A DNA stretch of 64,000 nucleotides from Blautia schinkii DSM 10518. GTDB taxonomy: Bacteria; Bacillota; Clostridia; Lachnospirales; Lachnospiraceae. Of this stretch, positions 41,562-49,578 are shown one piece after another. A program made the translations under genes and the position numbers. The first letter of the stretch is position 1, and each line of letters opens with the position of its first letter. The stretch lies in assembly GCA_000702025.1 (NCBI GenBank), contig JNKJ01000027.1, positions 23,339 to 87,338 on the forward strand, read 5' to 3'. A model generated the notes under the pieces. That model saw nothing but the letters and a program-made list of their open reading frames with translations. It was not told the DNA's origin and made no database searches.

Positions 41562-42533
41562 TTAATACTTCATTTTTTCAACCAGCTTAATGAATTCATC
41601 CTTTTTCATCTTACCACTAATTTGATAATATACTCCATCCATATTCCAATGCGCAGCAAAACTTGATTCAACGTCTTGAGTATCTTGTAACTCAAATATC
41701 TTTACATTAACGTCATCTTCCTGCAAATTAATTGTAGTTATTTGTCGCCCATGTAAACTAAACATATTACTCTCGCTACTTAAGTCTTTCCTACTTAAAT
41801 GCATTGAAATAATTGTACTATAATACTTGTATTCCATTAGCGCAAATTCAGACGATGAATCCATCTCATACGTATAAAACTCAAATGTATCTGGTCGATA
41901 AGTAAAATTAGGAATTTTTACTCCTAATTCATCCTTTATTCTATTTCTAGCTTCAGTTTCATTTGCCATACTTCTATCATTTTTTTCATCATTACTACCA
42001 ACTATCCTTGTATCATCCCCAGCCAAATATCGAACTTTATTAATAAAGTAATTTCTATTTGCCTCGCTCGTCATACTAGCCGCAAACACGCACATAGTCG
42101 CAACAACGACAAATCCTGCCGCCTTGACAATTTTATATCTTTTCTTCCCTTTCGGTTCCTCACCTCTTTCTTCCGCACCCCGCATAGGAATAACCTTGCT
42201 TCCATGCTCCTGCACCCCCGTTGACTGGGCGGAAATAGTCTCCGTCCTATCCCCAATCTCCGCAGCCACCTCATCGGAGTCGGAAGCAGAACTGCTCTCC
42301 TTCTCCGCGCTGTCGTTATTCTCCGCGCGGTCATTAGCCTCCTCGCGGTAAATGCCATCAGCCTTCAGACGCTTCACCAGCTTATTGTATGCGGCACGAA
42401 CCTCTTCGTCCGTTTCTTCAAAATCCTCAAAATTTTTATCGGAGAAAAGAGCCTCTTCTATCATGTCCGCTTCTTTCATAAATTGCTCTTCCAGCAGCTT
42501 ATCCAGCTCATCATCCTCAAATTTTTTCTCCAT
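41562..42533 (-). CDS. Single-pass membrane protein with DUF4367-like C-terminus
   Basis: 323 residues. A long acidic cytoplasmic N-terminus (about 1-130, DELDKLLEEQFMKEADMIEEALFSD), a membrane helix (IVKAAGFVVVATMCVFAASM), then an extracytoplasmic part ending in a DUF4367-like domain (LGVKIPNFTYRPDTFEFYTYEMDSS, ISMHLSRKD, AHWNMDGVYYQISGKMKKDEFIKLVEKM). This plan is that of an anti-sigma or sigma-responsive membrane protein; the sigma factor at 43726-44256, separated by murG on the other strand, is the likely partner. The 3' half is distinctly A/T-rich compared with the 5' half. Confidence 0.75.
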   Translation of the reverse strand: MEKKFEDDELDKLLEEQFMKEADMIEEALFSDKNFEDFEETDEEVRAAYNKLVKRLKADGIYREEANDRAENNDSAEKESSSASDSDEVAAEIGDRTETISAQSTGVQEHGSKVIPMRGAEERGEEPKGKKRYKIVKAAGFVVVATMCVFAASMTSEANRNYFINKVRYLAGDDTRIVGSNDEKNDRSMANETEARNRIKDELGVKIPNFTYRPDTFEFYTYEMDSSSEFALMEYKYYSTIISMHLSRKDLSSESNMFSLHGRQITTINLQEDDVNVKIFELQDTQDVESSFAAHWNMDGVYYQISGKMKKDEFIKLVEKMKY

Positions 42534-42650
42534 TTTTTTCTCCCAGAATTTTATCTTTCCTTGACAATTTTGCCATGGGGGTTCATATTTATGATTAGTA
42601 AAAGGTAACTCTTTCCGTTACCATAAATCATTATTCAGGAGGAACCCCCT

Positions 42651-43718
42651 ATGAAACATATTGTTCTCACTGGCGGCGGTACTGCCGGCCATGTCACTCC
42701 CAATATCGCGCTGATTCCCAAATTACAGGAAGCAGGCTATAAAATTTCCTACATCGGCTCCTATGATGGTATCGAAAAGAAGCTGATTGAGGAACTGGGC
42801 ATTCCTTACTACGGAATCTCTTCCGGTAAATTAAGACGTTACTTTGACCCCAAAAACTTTTCTGATCCGTTTCGCGTGATCAAGGGGTTCAGCCAGGCCA
42901 AAAAGCTGTTAAAAGACCTAAAGCCTGACGTAGTTTTCTCAAAAGGTGGGTTTGTCACGGTTCCTGTCGTAATTGCTGCAAAAAAATGTAAAATCCCCGC
43001 AGTCATTCACGAGTCCGACATGACACCCGGTCTTGCCAATAAATTGTGTATTCCTTCCGCCACAAAGGTCTGCTGTAACTTCCCGGAAACCGTGAACAGC
43101 CTCCCTAAGGACAAGGCAGTTCTCACAGGCACCCCTATCCGTCAGGAGTTACTGGAGGGCAGCAAAGAGGCCGCGTTGAAGTTCTGTGGTTTCACTGATC
43201 ACAAACCTGTCCTGATGGTGATTGGAGGCAGCCTCGGCGCAGCTTCCGTAAATGAAAACGTGCGCAAAATCCTTCCGGAACTGCTAAAGGAATTTAATGT
43301 AATTCATCTCTGCGGCAAAGGAAAAACAGATGAAAGCTTAAACGGAACCAATGGCTATGTACAGTACGAATATATCAAAAAGGAACTTTCTGATTTATTC
43401 GCCCTGGCAGACATTGTAATCTCACGGGCAGGCGCCAATGCAATCTGTGAAATCAGTTCCCTCCATAAGCCCAACCTTCTGATTCCGCTGTCAGCCAAGG
43501 CCAGCCGCGGCGACCAGATTTTAAACGCCCGTTCCTTTGAACGTCAGGGCTACAGCATGGTTCTGGAGGAAGAAGAAATCACCGAAAAAACATTGCTGAA
43601 CTCCATTCGTGAGCTGTATGCTAACCGCCAGTCCTATATTGATGCCATGTCAGCAAGCAGGCATCTCGATTCCATTCAGCACATTGCGGATATCCTTGAG
43701 GAGTGCGTAAAGTCCTGA
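42651..43718 (+). CDS. murG: UDP-N-acetylglucosamine--undecaprenyl-PP-MurNAc-pentapeptide transferase (lipid II synthase)
   Basis: 355 residues. N-terminal [40 protein letters not shown], then [25 protein letters not shown] and the sugar-nucleotide site [12 protein letters not shown] with [16 protein letters not shown]. It adds GlcNAc to lipid I at the inner membrane face, the last cytoplasmic step of peptidoglycan precursor synthesis. AGGAGG is 8 bases from the ATG. It stands alone rather than in a mur/fts cluster, which is the arrangement of some Lachnospiraceae that have an extra or relocated copy; whether another murG exists is not visible. Confidence 0.96.
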   Translation: MKHIVLTGGGTAGHVTPNIALIPKLQEAGYKISYIGSYDGIEKKLIEELGIPYYGISSGKLRRYFDPKNFSDPFRVIKGFSQAKKLLKDLKPDVVFSKGGFVTVPVVIAAKKCKIPAVIHESDMTPGLANKLCIPSATKVCCNFPETVNSLPKDKAVLTGTPIRQELLEGSKEAALKFCGFTDHKPVLMVIGGSLGAASVNENVRKILPELLKEFNVIHLCGKGKTDESLNGTNGYVQYEYIKKELSDLFALADIVISRAGANAICEISSLHKPNLLIPLSAKASRGDQILNARSFERQGYSMVLEEEEITEKTLLNSIRELYANRQSYIDAMSASRHLDSIQHIADILEECVKS

Positions 43719-43725
43719 GTTTTTC

Positions 43726-44256
43726 CTACTCCTCGAAAAACTTGGACATTTCCTTTTCCAGCCAGAGTTTTGTCCTGTAGATTCTGTTATTCACATTATT
43801 CCTTGTGATACCATACTCTTCTGCGACAATCTCTGGCGGAATGCCCATAATCTTTACCTTCGTGAAGATATCGTAATTCATCTTGTTTTCTTCTCTAAGC
43901 CTTTCAAATACCATCCTCTTCTGTTTGTTTTCCTCAATCGTAAGCATGGCCGCTTCAACATTGCAGCCATCATCTTTGAGATCTTCCGTAAAGATCGTAT
44001 CTAAGGCAGCCACTTCTCGTTTTACATAAGCCTTCTTCATATAATCCTTGGCTTTATTTGTAGAAGCAACCATAATCAGTGAGCGCACTCTATGCTCATT
44101 ACTTATGTCCAGCCTGGTCCCCATCTTATACAAGGTGTAAAACACATCCTGACTGATATCTTCCGCAATGTCTTTATCTTTCACAATTCTATAGGCAGTA
44201 CCTGTTGAGATTCTCCGGTATTTCACAAAAATATCGTTAAAATCTGCATTATTCAT
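43726..44256 (-). CDS. ECF-like sigma factor
   Basis: 176 residues. Region 2 reads YRIVKDKDIAEDISQDVFYTLYKMG and VRSLIMVASTNKAKDYMKKAY; region 4 reads MNYDIFTKVKIMGIPPEIVAEEYGITRNNVNNRIYRTKLWLEKEM. Stop lies 7 bp from the murG stop (convergent). The likely regulatory partner is the membrane protein at 41562-42533 on the far side of murG. Ribosome site is weak (AGGATAG). Confidence 0.85.
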   Translation of the reverse strand: MNNADFNDIFVKYRRISTGTAYRIVKDKDIAEDISQDVFYTLYKMGTRLDISNEHRVRSLIMVASTNKAKDYMKKAYVKREVAALDTIFTEDLKDDGCNVEAAMLTIEENKQKRMVFERLREENKMNYDIFTKVKIMGIPPEIVAEEYGITRNNVNNRIYRTKLWLEKEMSKFFEE

Positions 44257-44287
44257 TTTACGCTTCTATCCTTGGCAGAAAAAAACT

Positions 44288-44692
44288 TTAAGCTCTCATC
44301 TTGGCCAGGATTTCCTCTCTCTCATCCTCACTGAGCGTTCCCGGGGTCCAGGATAGACCGACTCCATCTCCCTTATATCTCGGAATGAGATGCATATGGA
44401 AGTGAAATACGGTCTGGCCTGCAGTTTCACCATTATTCTGGACAATGTTAAAACCGTCACATTTGAGTGCTTCAGTCATCCTACACGCCATTTTCTTTGC
44501 CAGAATCATCGCCTTACCGGCAAGTTCATCAGGCAGCTCATAGATATTGGCTGCATGTACTTTGGGCAGGATTAAAGCATGCCCCTTACTTGCAGGGCCT
44601 AAATCCAGTATTACACGGAAATCCTCATCCTCGTACAATGTAGCAGCAGGAATCTCTCCACCTGCTATCTTACAAAAAATGCAATTTTCCAT
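44288..44692 (-). CDS. HIT-family hydrolase/nucleotide-binding protein
   Basis: 134 residues. CIFCKIAGGEIPAATLYEDEDF at the N-terminus and the histidine triad HFHMHLIPRY near residue 98 are diagnostic for the HINT/Hit group; zinc-type CxxC (CIFC) is present. Members hydrolyse adenosine 5'-phosphoramidates and related nucleotides. AAGGAGG before ATG. Lies divergent from a histidine kinase gene; the intergenic space holds a long palindrome. Confidence 0.95.
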   Translation of the reverse strand: MENCIFCKIAGGEIPAATLYEDEDFRVILDLGPASKGHALILPKVHAANIYELPDELAGKAMILAKKMACRMTEALKCDGFNIVQNNGETAGQTVFHFHMHLIPRYKGDGVGLSWTPGTLSEDEREEILAKMRA

Positions 44693-44727
44693 TGTTATCT
44701 CCTCCTTAATACCTTGCGGAAATTGTG

Positions 44728-44784
44728 AGGATGACCAGACCGTTCCGAACCAGCCTTATTGATACGGAACGGTCTGGTCATCCT
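44728..44784. promoter_or_regulatory. Perfect 20-bp inverted repeat between divergent genes
   Basis: AGGATGACCAGACCGTTCCG (44728-44747) and its exact complement CGGAACGGTCTGGTCATCCT (44765-44784) flank a 17-nt loop. It lies between the starts of the HIT gene (44692) and the histidine kinase gene (44876). No T-tract follows on either side, which argues against a simple terminator; either a regulatory RNA fold, cruciform, or small palindromic mobile sequence is possible. Confidence 0.75.
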
Positions 44785-44875
44785 ATCCATTTGTGTCACA
44801 TTTTCTCGATTTTTTCAATACGATAGTTGTTGCTATTGGAAATTTAGGGTGATAAACTTCCCATGAGGTGATGAT

Positions 44876-45550
44876 ATGCAGGCAAATACCACAGTAGAAA
44901 AGTTAAAAAAAGAATTCCAGTTTACTCTATCGAAATTCTCCCATGAAATTAGGAATCCCATTGCATTAATGTCCAGTGAACTCCAGATGATGGCCTCCTC
45001 CCATCCGGAAATCACAGCCTTTGAATGCTGGGACGACCTCATGGACAATCTCGAATATGTCAAACAATTGCTGGATGAGCTCTCCAATTACAACAATGCC
45101 GGCCGTGTGTGCCTTACTTCCACCGACCTGCACTCTTATCTGAACGCGGTCCTGTCTTCAGTGAAACCCACACTGGATTATCTTGGAATTGTTCTGGAAA
45201 CGGAAATCCCGGACTCCTTGCCGACACTCCCCCTTGACCGTGTGAAGATGCGCCAGGCACTACTAAACCTGCTGCGCAACGCCCATGAATCCATCAACCA
45301 CCCCCAGGGAAAAATTGCCGTACGCGCCGAGACACAGAATAATACCGTCTGCATCTCTATCAGCGACAATGGGTGTGGAATGGAACCGGCCCAGCAAAAA
45401 GACATATTCTCTCCCTTTGTAACGTCCAAGCCCACGGGAACAGGTCTCGGTCTTGCGGTGACCAGGCAAGTTATTGAAGCCCACGGCGGCCGCATTGAGG
45501 TCGATAGTATTCCCGGTCAGGGTTCTATATTCCGTATTTTTCTGGGATGA
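44876..45550 (+). CDS. Soluble sensor histidine kinase (catalytic core only)
   Basis: 224 residues and no membrane helix or sensor domain. HisKA segment with H-box KFSHEIRNPIALM (phosphorylated His about residue 23), then HATPase_c with N-box VKMRQALLNLLRNAHESI, G1 ISDNGCGMEP, F-box IFSPFVTSKP and G2 GTGLGLAVTRQVIEAHGGRIEVDSIPGQGS. No response regulator is adjacent. Short orphan kinases of this type in Clostridia often feed the Spo0A phosphorelay; that is inference. Its 3' end overlaps the rhomboid gene end by 34 bp (convergent). Confidence 0.88.
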   Translation: MQANTTVEKLKKEFQFTLSKFSHEIRNPIALMSSELQMMASSHPEITAFECWDDLMDNLEYVKQLLDELSNYNNAGRVCLTSTDLHSYLNAVLSSVKPTLDYLGIVLETEIPDSLPTLPLDRVKMRQALLNLLRNAHESINHPQGKIAVRAETQNNTVCISISDNGCGMEPAQQKDIFSPFVTSKPTGTGLGLAVTRQVIEAHGGRIEVDSIPGQGSIFRIFLG

Positions 45551-46125
45551 TATAAAAGGACGGCTGCCGCAAATCCGCAGACCATACCTCCTACGTGGGC
45601 CGCGTTGTCCACACCACTGCTGGTAAAGCCAAAGTATAACGAAAAGGCAGCCATGATGATAATCTGCCTAACGGAAAGGTCCTCTAGCCTTCCTTTATGG
45701 CGGAGCAACACATATATCATGGCTCCCATCACCGCAAACACAGCGCCAGAGGCCCCTGCTGACACCGCATAATCCTGGCTTTGTAGATCGAGGTACAAAG
45801 ACAGTAGGTTTCCTCCAATTCCTCCCAAAAGATAAATCAGCAGGAACCTCACCTTACCCGCCACTCGTTCCAGTCTCTGGCCAAGCACGAAAAACACCAA
45901 CATATTGTTCGCCAGGTGTGCCATGCCAAAATGTAGAAACATACAGGTAAAAAGCCGGTAATACTGCCCATCCTCGATGATCAGCGGTGTATAAGAGGCT
46001 CCGCAGTCCACCATATGCATAGTGTTCTGCGTTCCTCCCGTAAAATCCACCAGCAGAAAAACCAAGATATTTACGAGAATCAAAGCCGCTGTCATCGGCT
46101 CTTTTTTTAATTCCTCCACAATCAT
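45517..46125 (-). CDS. Rhomboid-family intramembrane serine protease
   Basis: About 202 residues from ATG 46125; a TTG start at 46179 is possible since both ribosome sites are poor. Six membrane helices; active-site Ser in SAGASGAVFAVMGAM and His in VDNAAHVGGMVCGF, plus the HFGMAHLANNMLVFFVLGQRLE and YLLGGIGGNLLS segments. It cleaves membrane proteins within the bilayer. The gene follows the Tad pilus operon by about 130 bp in the same direction, so it might be cotranscribed with it, and a pilus subunit could be a substrate; that link is speculative. Confidence 0.92.
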   Translation of the reverse strand: MIVEELKKEPMTAALILVNILVFLLVDFTGGTQNTMHMVDCGASYTPLIIEDGQYYRLFTCMFLHFGMAHLANNMLVFFVLGQRLERVAGKVRFLLIYLLGGIGGNLLSLYLDLQSQDYAVSAGASGAVFAVMGAMIYVLLRHKGRLEDLSVRQIIIMAAFSLYFGFTSSGVDNAAHVGGMVCGFAAAVLLYHPRKIRNIEP

Positions 46126-46253
46126 CCTCTTTTCTTTTTCATCCTGCTTGAGGTACTGAAAACTGTGGTTTTCACACAATCACCTTGGTAATATTGTATC
46201 AGATATGACAGACTTTTTCAAAACATATCTGAAAAAATTTCCATAAATTTCCA

Positions 46254-47876
46254 TTACTCCAAAAATACGTATCTTGCCTGTGCGAAATCCACCTCATCCT
46301 GGTCCACAAGCCGGTACTCCTCTTCACTTTTCAGCATACGGCCATTGACAGAAGTGCCGTTTCTGGAATTCAAATCCGAAAGATAATATTCCCCATCCTT
46401 TTTCTTGATTTTAGCGTGTACCCGGCTCACTGTCGGCAGATTGATAACCGCATCTGCCGCAGTCTCAAGCTTGCCAACGACCGTCAATTCATCCTTAAGA
46501 AAAATCGTAGCCAATTCTCCCGGCTCTCTGCTCACCAAGGTCGCAGGTCCCGCCACCGGATTTTCCGATAAGATGACTGTCTCTCCACAGTTTTCCGGCG
46601 GAGGCCCCTGTTCTTCAAAATCGGCCCCGAAATCGAAATCCCTTCTATATAAATAGCCTTTGTCGATTTCCTCTTTTTTATAATCGGAAACGCCGCTGTA
46701 ATTCTGCGTCCAATCACTTTGGGAAAAAGCAGGCTTCTCCGTATCGCTTATCTTCCCTAAATCTTTTCTTTTTCCTGTTGCGCCTCTTTTTTCTGCATCT
46801 CCTCTTCTTGTAGCTCCTGTTTTTTCCGTATCTTTATCCTGTCTTCTTGCTGCATAAATTTTATAGATAAGCATTCCAACGCCCATGCACACCAAGACTA
46901 CACCAAGAATGCTTTCAATGCTCATTCCCGGCAGATACCCCAGAAGCTTCGCCGATATTATACCCATCAGGATAATCGCACCCGCTCCGCTCCATATAAT
47001 GTGCTTCCATAATCTGCTCTTTAATCCGCCATCAGACTCTGAAAGACCTTTTTCTCTCTTTGCGGTATATTTATTCCCAGCTTTCTTTCCCTTATTCTTC
47101 TTTATATTACCATCCTCCCGCCGAAAGAAACCGTTTTCCTCTTCGCCGTTGTCATTAAACGGTTTCTCAGCCCCGTCGGTTCCGGATATCATTCCGCTGT
47201 TCTCCCAGCCTTCCGCTGAATGTCCGGTTCCCTCATGCCGAAATATCCTATCCATCATCTCCGGGTGCTTTGCATCTTTTTCGCCGGCAGCTTTGTCTCG
47301 CAGAGGAGCTTTACTTTGGGCGTCAGTTTTATCCTGTATATGATATAAATCCTCCTTGATATGCTCGAGATGGAAACTGTCCTCCAATGCTCTTCTATAA
47401 ACGCCATACCCAAGCATCACAGCTTTTCCATCCTCGTGGTCAAGTTTTGGCAGCACATATTCTGTCAGCGCCTGGAACTGTTCTCTCACATCCTGCTGAA
47501 AACCGGGGAGATAGCAGAAGAACAGTTCTTTTTTCTCTATGTCCATATATATGTACTCCGGACGAATTACAAGCTCTCCAGGATTCAGAAGATATTCAGA
47601 CATCTCCTCCATGACCTGTATAAAGCCTCCAAATATCATTCTGAGATCCTCAATTCCAAATTTGCGTTGCTCGTACAAGGTGGAAACGGGCTGTCTGGAA
47701 GTGATATCATAGTAAACCATAAACTTACCATCAATGCTCTGTACACGGCATTTCAACAAAGAAGGCACCGCGTTTCCCACCAGCATTCTCACCTGATAAG
47801 ATGCAGTATCTATATCCTTATCTCCGTGAAGAATCAGGTAATTATGATTCATATCTCTTTTATATTCCGCCCTCAT
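46254..47876 (-). CDS. FHA-domain protein with DUF6382 N-terminus
   Basis: 540 residues. The N-terminal 170 residues (YLILHGDKDIDTASYQVRML, FGIEDLRMIFGGFIQVMEEMSEYLL, YIYMDIEKKELFFCYLPGF) follow the DUF6382 pattern. A charged linker, two membrane helices (about 295-345: IIWSGAGAIILMGIISAKLLGYLPG and ILGVVLVCMGVGMLIY) and a second linker lead to the C-terminal FHA domain (about 440-540: TVVGKLETAADAVINLPTVSRVHAKI, YYLSDLNSRNGTSVNG), which binds phosphothreonine. Last gene of the Tad operon, 3 bp after tadE. Likely regulates pilus assembly through phosphorylation; no kinase is seen in the window. Confidence 0.85.
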   Translation of the reverse strand: MRAEYKRDMNHNYLILHGDKDIDTASYQVRMLVGNAVPSLLKCRVQSIDGKFMVYYDITSRQPVSTLYEQRKFGIEDLRMIFGGFIQVMEEMSEYLLNPGELVIRPEYIYMDIEKKELFFCYLPGFQQDVREQFQALTEYVLPKLDHEDGKAVMLGYGVYRRALEDSFHLEHIKEDLYHIQDKTDAQSKAPLRDKAAGEKDAKHPEMMDRIFRHEGTGHSAEGWENSGMISGTDGAEKPFNDNGEEENGFFRREDGNIKKNKGKKAGNKYTAKREKGLSESDGGLKSRLWKHIIWSGAGAIILMGIISAKLLGYLPGMSIESILGVVLVCMGVGMLIYKIYAARRQDKDTEKTGATRRGDAEKRGATGKRKDLGKISDTEKPAFSQSDWTQNYSGVSDYKKEEIDKGYLYRRDFDFGADFEEQGPPPENCGETVILSENPVAGPATLVSREPGELATIFLKDELTVVGKLETAADAVINLPTVSRVHAKIKKKDGEYYLSDLNSRNGTSVNGRMLKSEEEYRLVDQDEVDFAQARYVFLE

Positions 47877-47879
47877 TTA

Positions 47880-48314
47880 TCAATCACCTACTCCCTTCAG
47901 CACCTCGGAAGCTGCCTTGATTTTTCTGATCCAGCTCACCGGCTTTACGACTGACGAGCTTCCCTCCACCCGTAAATGCCAAGACAATCCTCCAAATGAA
48001 GCAATCGTGTCTAAATTATAGGTTACCTGGACATTTTTTCCCACATTTGTCTGAGTGCTTAAATTTTCAGCGCCGAAAAAACCGATATTCCCCAATGCCT
48101 CACTGCTCATTCTTGCAGTTTCATATATCTGTCCGTCCTTCTTAATTCCCTCCATACTGCCGCTAAGTGCAGACTCATAAGCCGCCGCTGTAAGCCAAGC
48201 ACGGTTATGGACAAAGAAACAGAGATACAGAATGCCCATCAACACTAATAAAATCAAAGGCATTATGCACGCCGTTTCCACAGTGAGACTTCCTTTTCTA
48301 TATTTTCTCATCAC
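47880..48314 (-). CDS. TadE-like pseudopilin
   Basis: 144 residues starting with GTG 48314 (GGAGG 9 bases upstream) that overlaps the prepilin peptidase stop (GTGA). The N-terminal RKGSLTVETACIMPLILLVLMGILYLCFFV is the TadE signature: G-S-x-T-V-E followed by a hydrophobic helix, with the processing site likely before the Glu. TadE-like proteins are processed by the prepilin peptidase and are needed for Flp pilus function, possibly as minor tip components. Confidence 0.85.
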   Translation of the reverse strand: MMRKYRKGSLTVETACIMPLILLVLMGILYLCFFVHNRAWLTAAAYESALSGSMEGIKKDGQIYETARMSSEALGNIGFFGAENLSTQTNVGKNVQVTYNLDTIASFGGLSWHLRVEGSSSVVKPVSWIRKIKAASEVLKGVGD

Positions 48315-48721
48315 AGCAATAGACCTCCTACATATCCAAGCAGTAAAAATGGTACAAACGGAATCTCACACCTACCATTCCTCCGAAATATCACCAGCAT
48401 AACTGCTCCCCATAGTGCACATAACATAAGTGCGCTAAACAGTGCCATTAAGAATTCCTGCAAATCAAGTACAAGGGCCAGGGCGAGCAGCAGCCATACA
48501 TCACCCAACCCCATAGCCCCCTTTGTGAGAATACTAATCGCCAGGAAAAAGCAGCCAATTCCCAGAGAAACAAACATTTCCCAATTAATACTGTGATAAT
48601 TCCAGCGCAGCACTATGCCCGCCATCCCAAAAATCAATACCGCTGCCAGCGAAATCTCTTTTCTCCGCAGATCCAACCAAGAGTTCACACCTAAAAAGGC
48701 AAGTACACATAGTTCTTTCAT
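48311..48721 (-). CDS. A24-family prepilin peptidase, second copy
   Basis: 136 residues from ATG 48721 (TGAGGGA 7 bases upstream, 12 bp after the previous gene; frame to 48811 lies inside that gene). The aspartates of type IV prepilin peptidases are present: NSWLDLRRKEISL and MGLGDVWLLLALA (GxGD). Four to five membrane helices. It would remove the short leader of pseudopilins TadE encoded on both sides. A second A24 peptidase gene lies at 55488, so this operon has two. Confidence 0.88.
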   Translation of the reverse strand: MKELCVLAFLGVNSWLDLRRKEISLAAVLIFGMAGIVLRWNYHSINWEMFVSLGIGCFFLAISILTKGAMGLGDVWLLLALALVLDLQEFLMALFSALMLCALWGAVMLVIFRRNGRCEIPFVPFLLLGYVGGLLL

Positions 48722-48732
48722 ATCGCTGTCCC

Positions 48733-49563
48733 TCAACCACAGCGGCTGCACGCAGGCATATCCGCTTCCGTTTGCTTTACCATTCTCACCGACCGCTTTA
48801 GTCCGCTGCAAGATTCCAGATTATGATACCGATTCCCCTTTTTCGTGATATATACACTTCCGCTGGGTTTCTGGCTTCTGCTGCACGTCTCACAGGCAGA
48901 GTATTTCTCGCCATAATCATTGCGTAGTGTAGACACCGAGCTTCCCGAGGTCTGGATAACAGAAAGATTTAAATAGCTGCAGCCCAGACTCTTATGACAT
49001 ACTGTACCGGAATCTGTGATATAGACCATGGGCTCGGGTTCAGATTGCGTCCCATCCTGAAATGCCTGATACTCCGTCCCTGTCCAGGCGTGGACCTTAA
49101 CCGTGTTAAACATCCATACCTTCGGCAGCGGCACGAGCCCGCCAATCGGTTCATAAGCATAAGCATCTGGCAGCGTAATCTCATCCACACCAGTCCCATC
49201 CAAAACATACGCATACATACCAGCCTCTTTTGTTTTCTGACAAAGAGCAGACAAATGCTCTGTCTGCAATTGATAAATATCCATAAAGGATATCATTGTC
49301 ACCATCCCCAGAAAAAACAGCGGAAGCACCAGCGCAGTCTCAACCGCAAGACTTGCCTTACGCAATTTGTGAAAAGGGGTGCAAGAAGATACTTTCCCAG
49401 GAAGGTCTTTCCTGTCCATCGGGGAAAACAGGAAAAGCAGGTACTTTAGAGAGCGATTCCTTTCCTTCTTACTATTTATCTGGTGATTCGTCTTATGTTT
49501 CCTATCCAATTTCCCACATCTATCCATCTGTATCTTCCTCACCCTTCCTTCCTGAAAAAGCAT
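48733..49563 (-). CDS. TadE-like pseudopilin with C-terminal cysteine-rich repeats
   Basis: 276 residues. After a basic N-terminus of about 65 residues comes the TadE-type helix KASLAVETALVLPLFFLGMVTMISFM. The C-terminal half holds two related cysteine units: VYITDSGTVCHKSLGCSYL...YSACETCSR and VYITKKGNRYHNLESCSGLKRSVRMV...MPACSRCG. These look like small metal- or disulfide-stabilised modules displayed on the pilus or surface. AGAGGTG precedes the ATG at 7 bases. 15 bp behind DUF5702. Confidence 0.75.
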   Translation of the reverse strand: MLFQEGRVRKIQMDRCGKLDRKHKTNHQINSKKERNRSLKYLLFLFSPMDRKDLPGKVSSCTPFHKLRKASLAVETALVLPLFFLGMVTMISFMDIYQLQTEHLSALCQKTKEAGMYAYVLDGTGVDEITLPDAYAYEPIGGLVPLPKVWMFNTVKVHAWTGTEYQAFQDGTQSEPEPMVYITDSGTVCHKSLGCSYLNLSVIQTSGSSVSTLRNDYGEKYSACETCSRSQKPSGSVYITKKGNRYHNLESCSGLKRSVRMVKQTEADMPACSRCG

Positions 49564-49578
49564 CTTTTCACACCTCTT

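Noticed and set aside
44728..44784. Rho-independent terminator
   Set aside because: Strong stem but no T-run on either strand and position between divergent starts; listed as regulatory/unknown instead.
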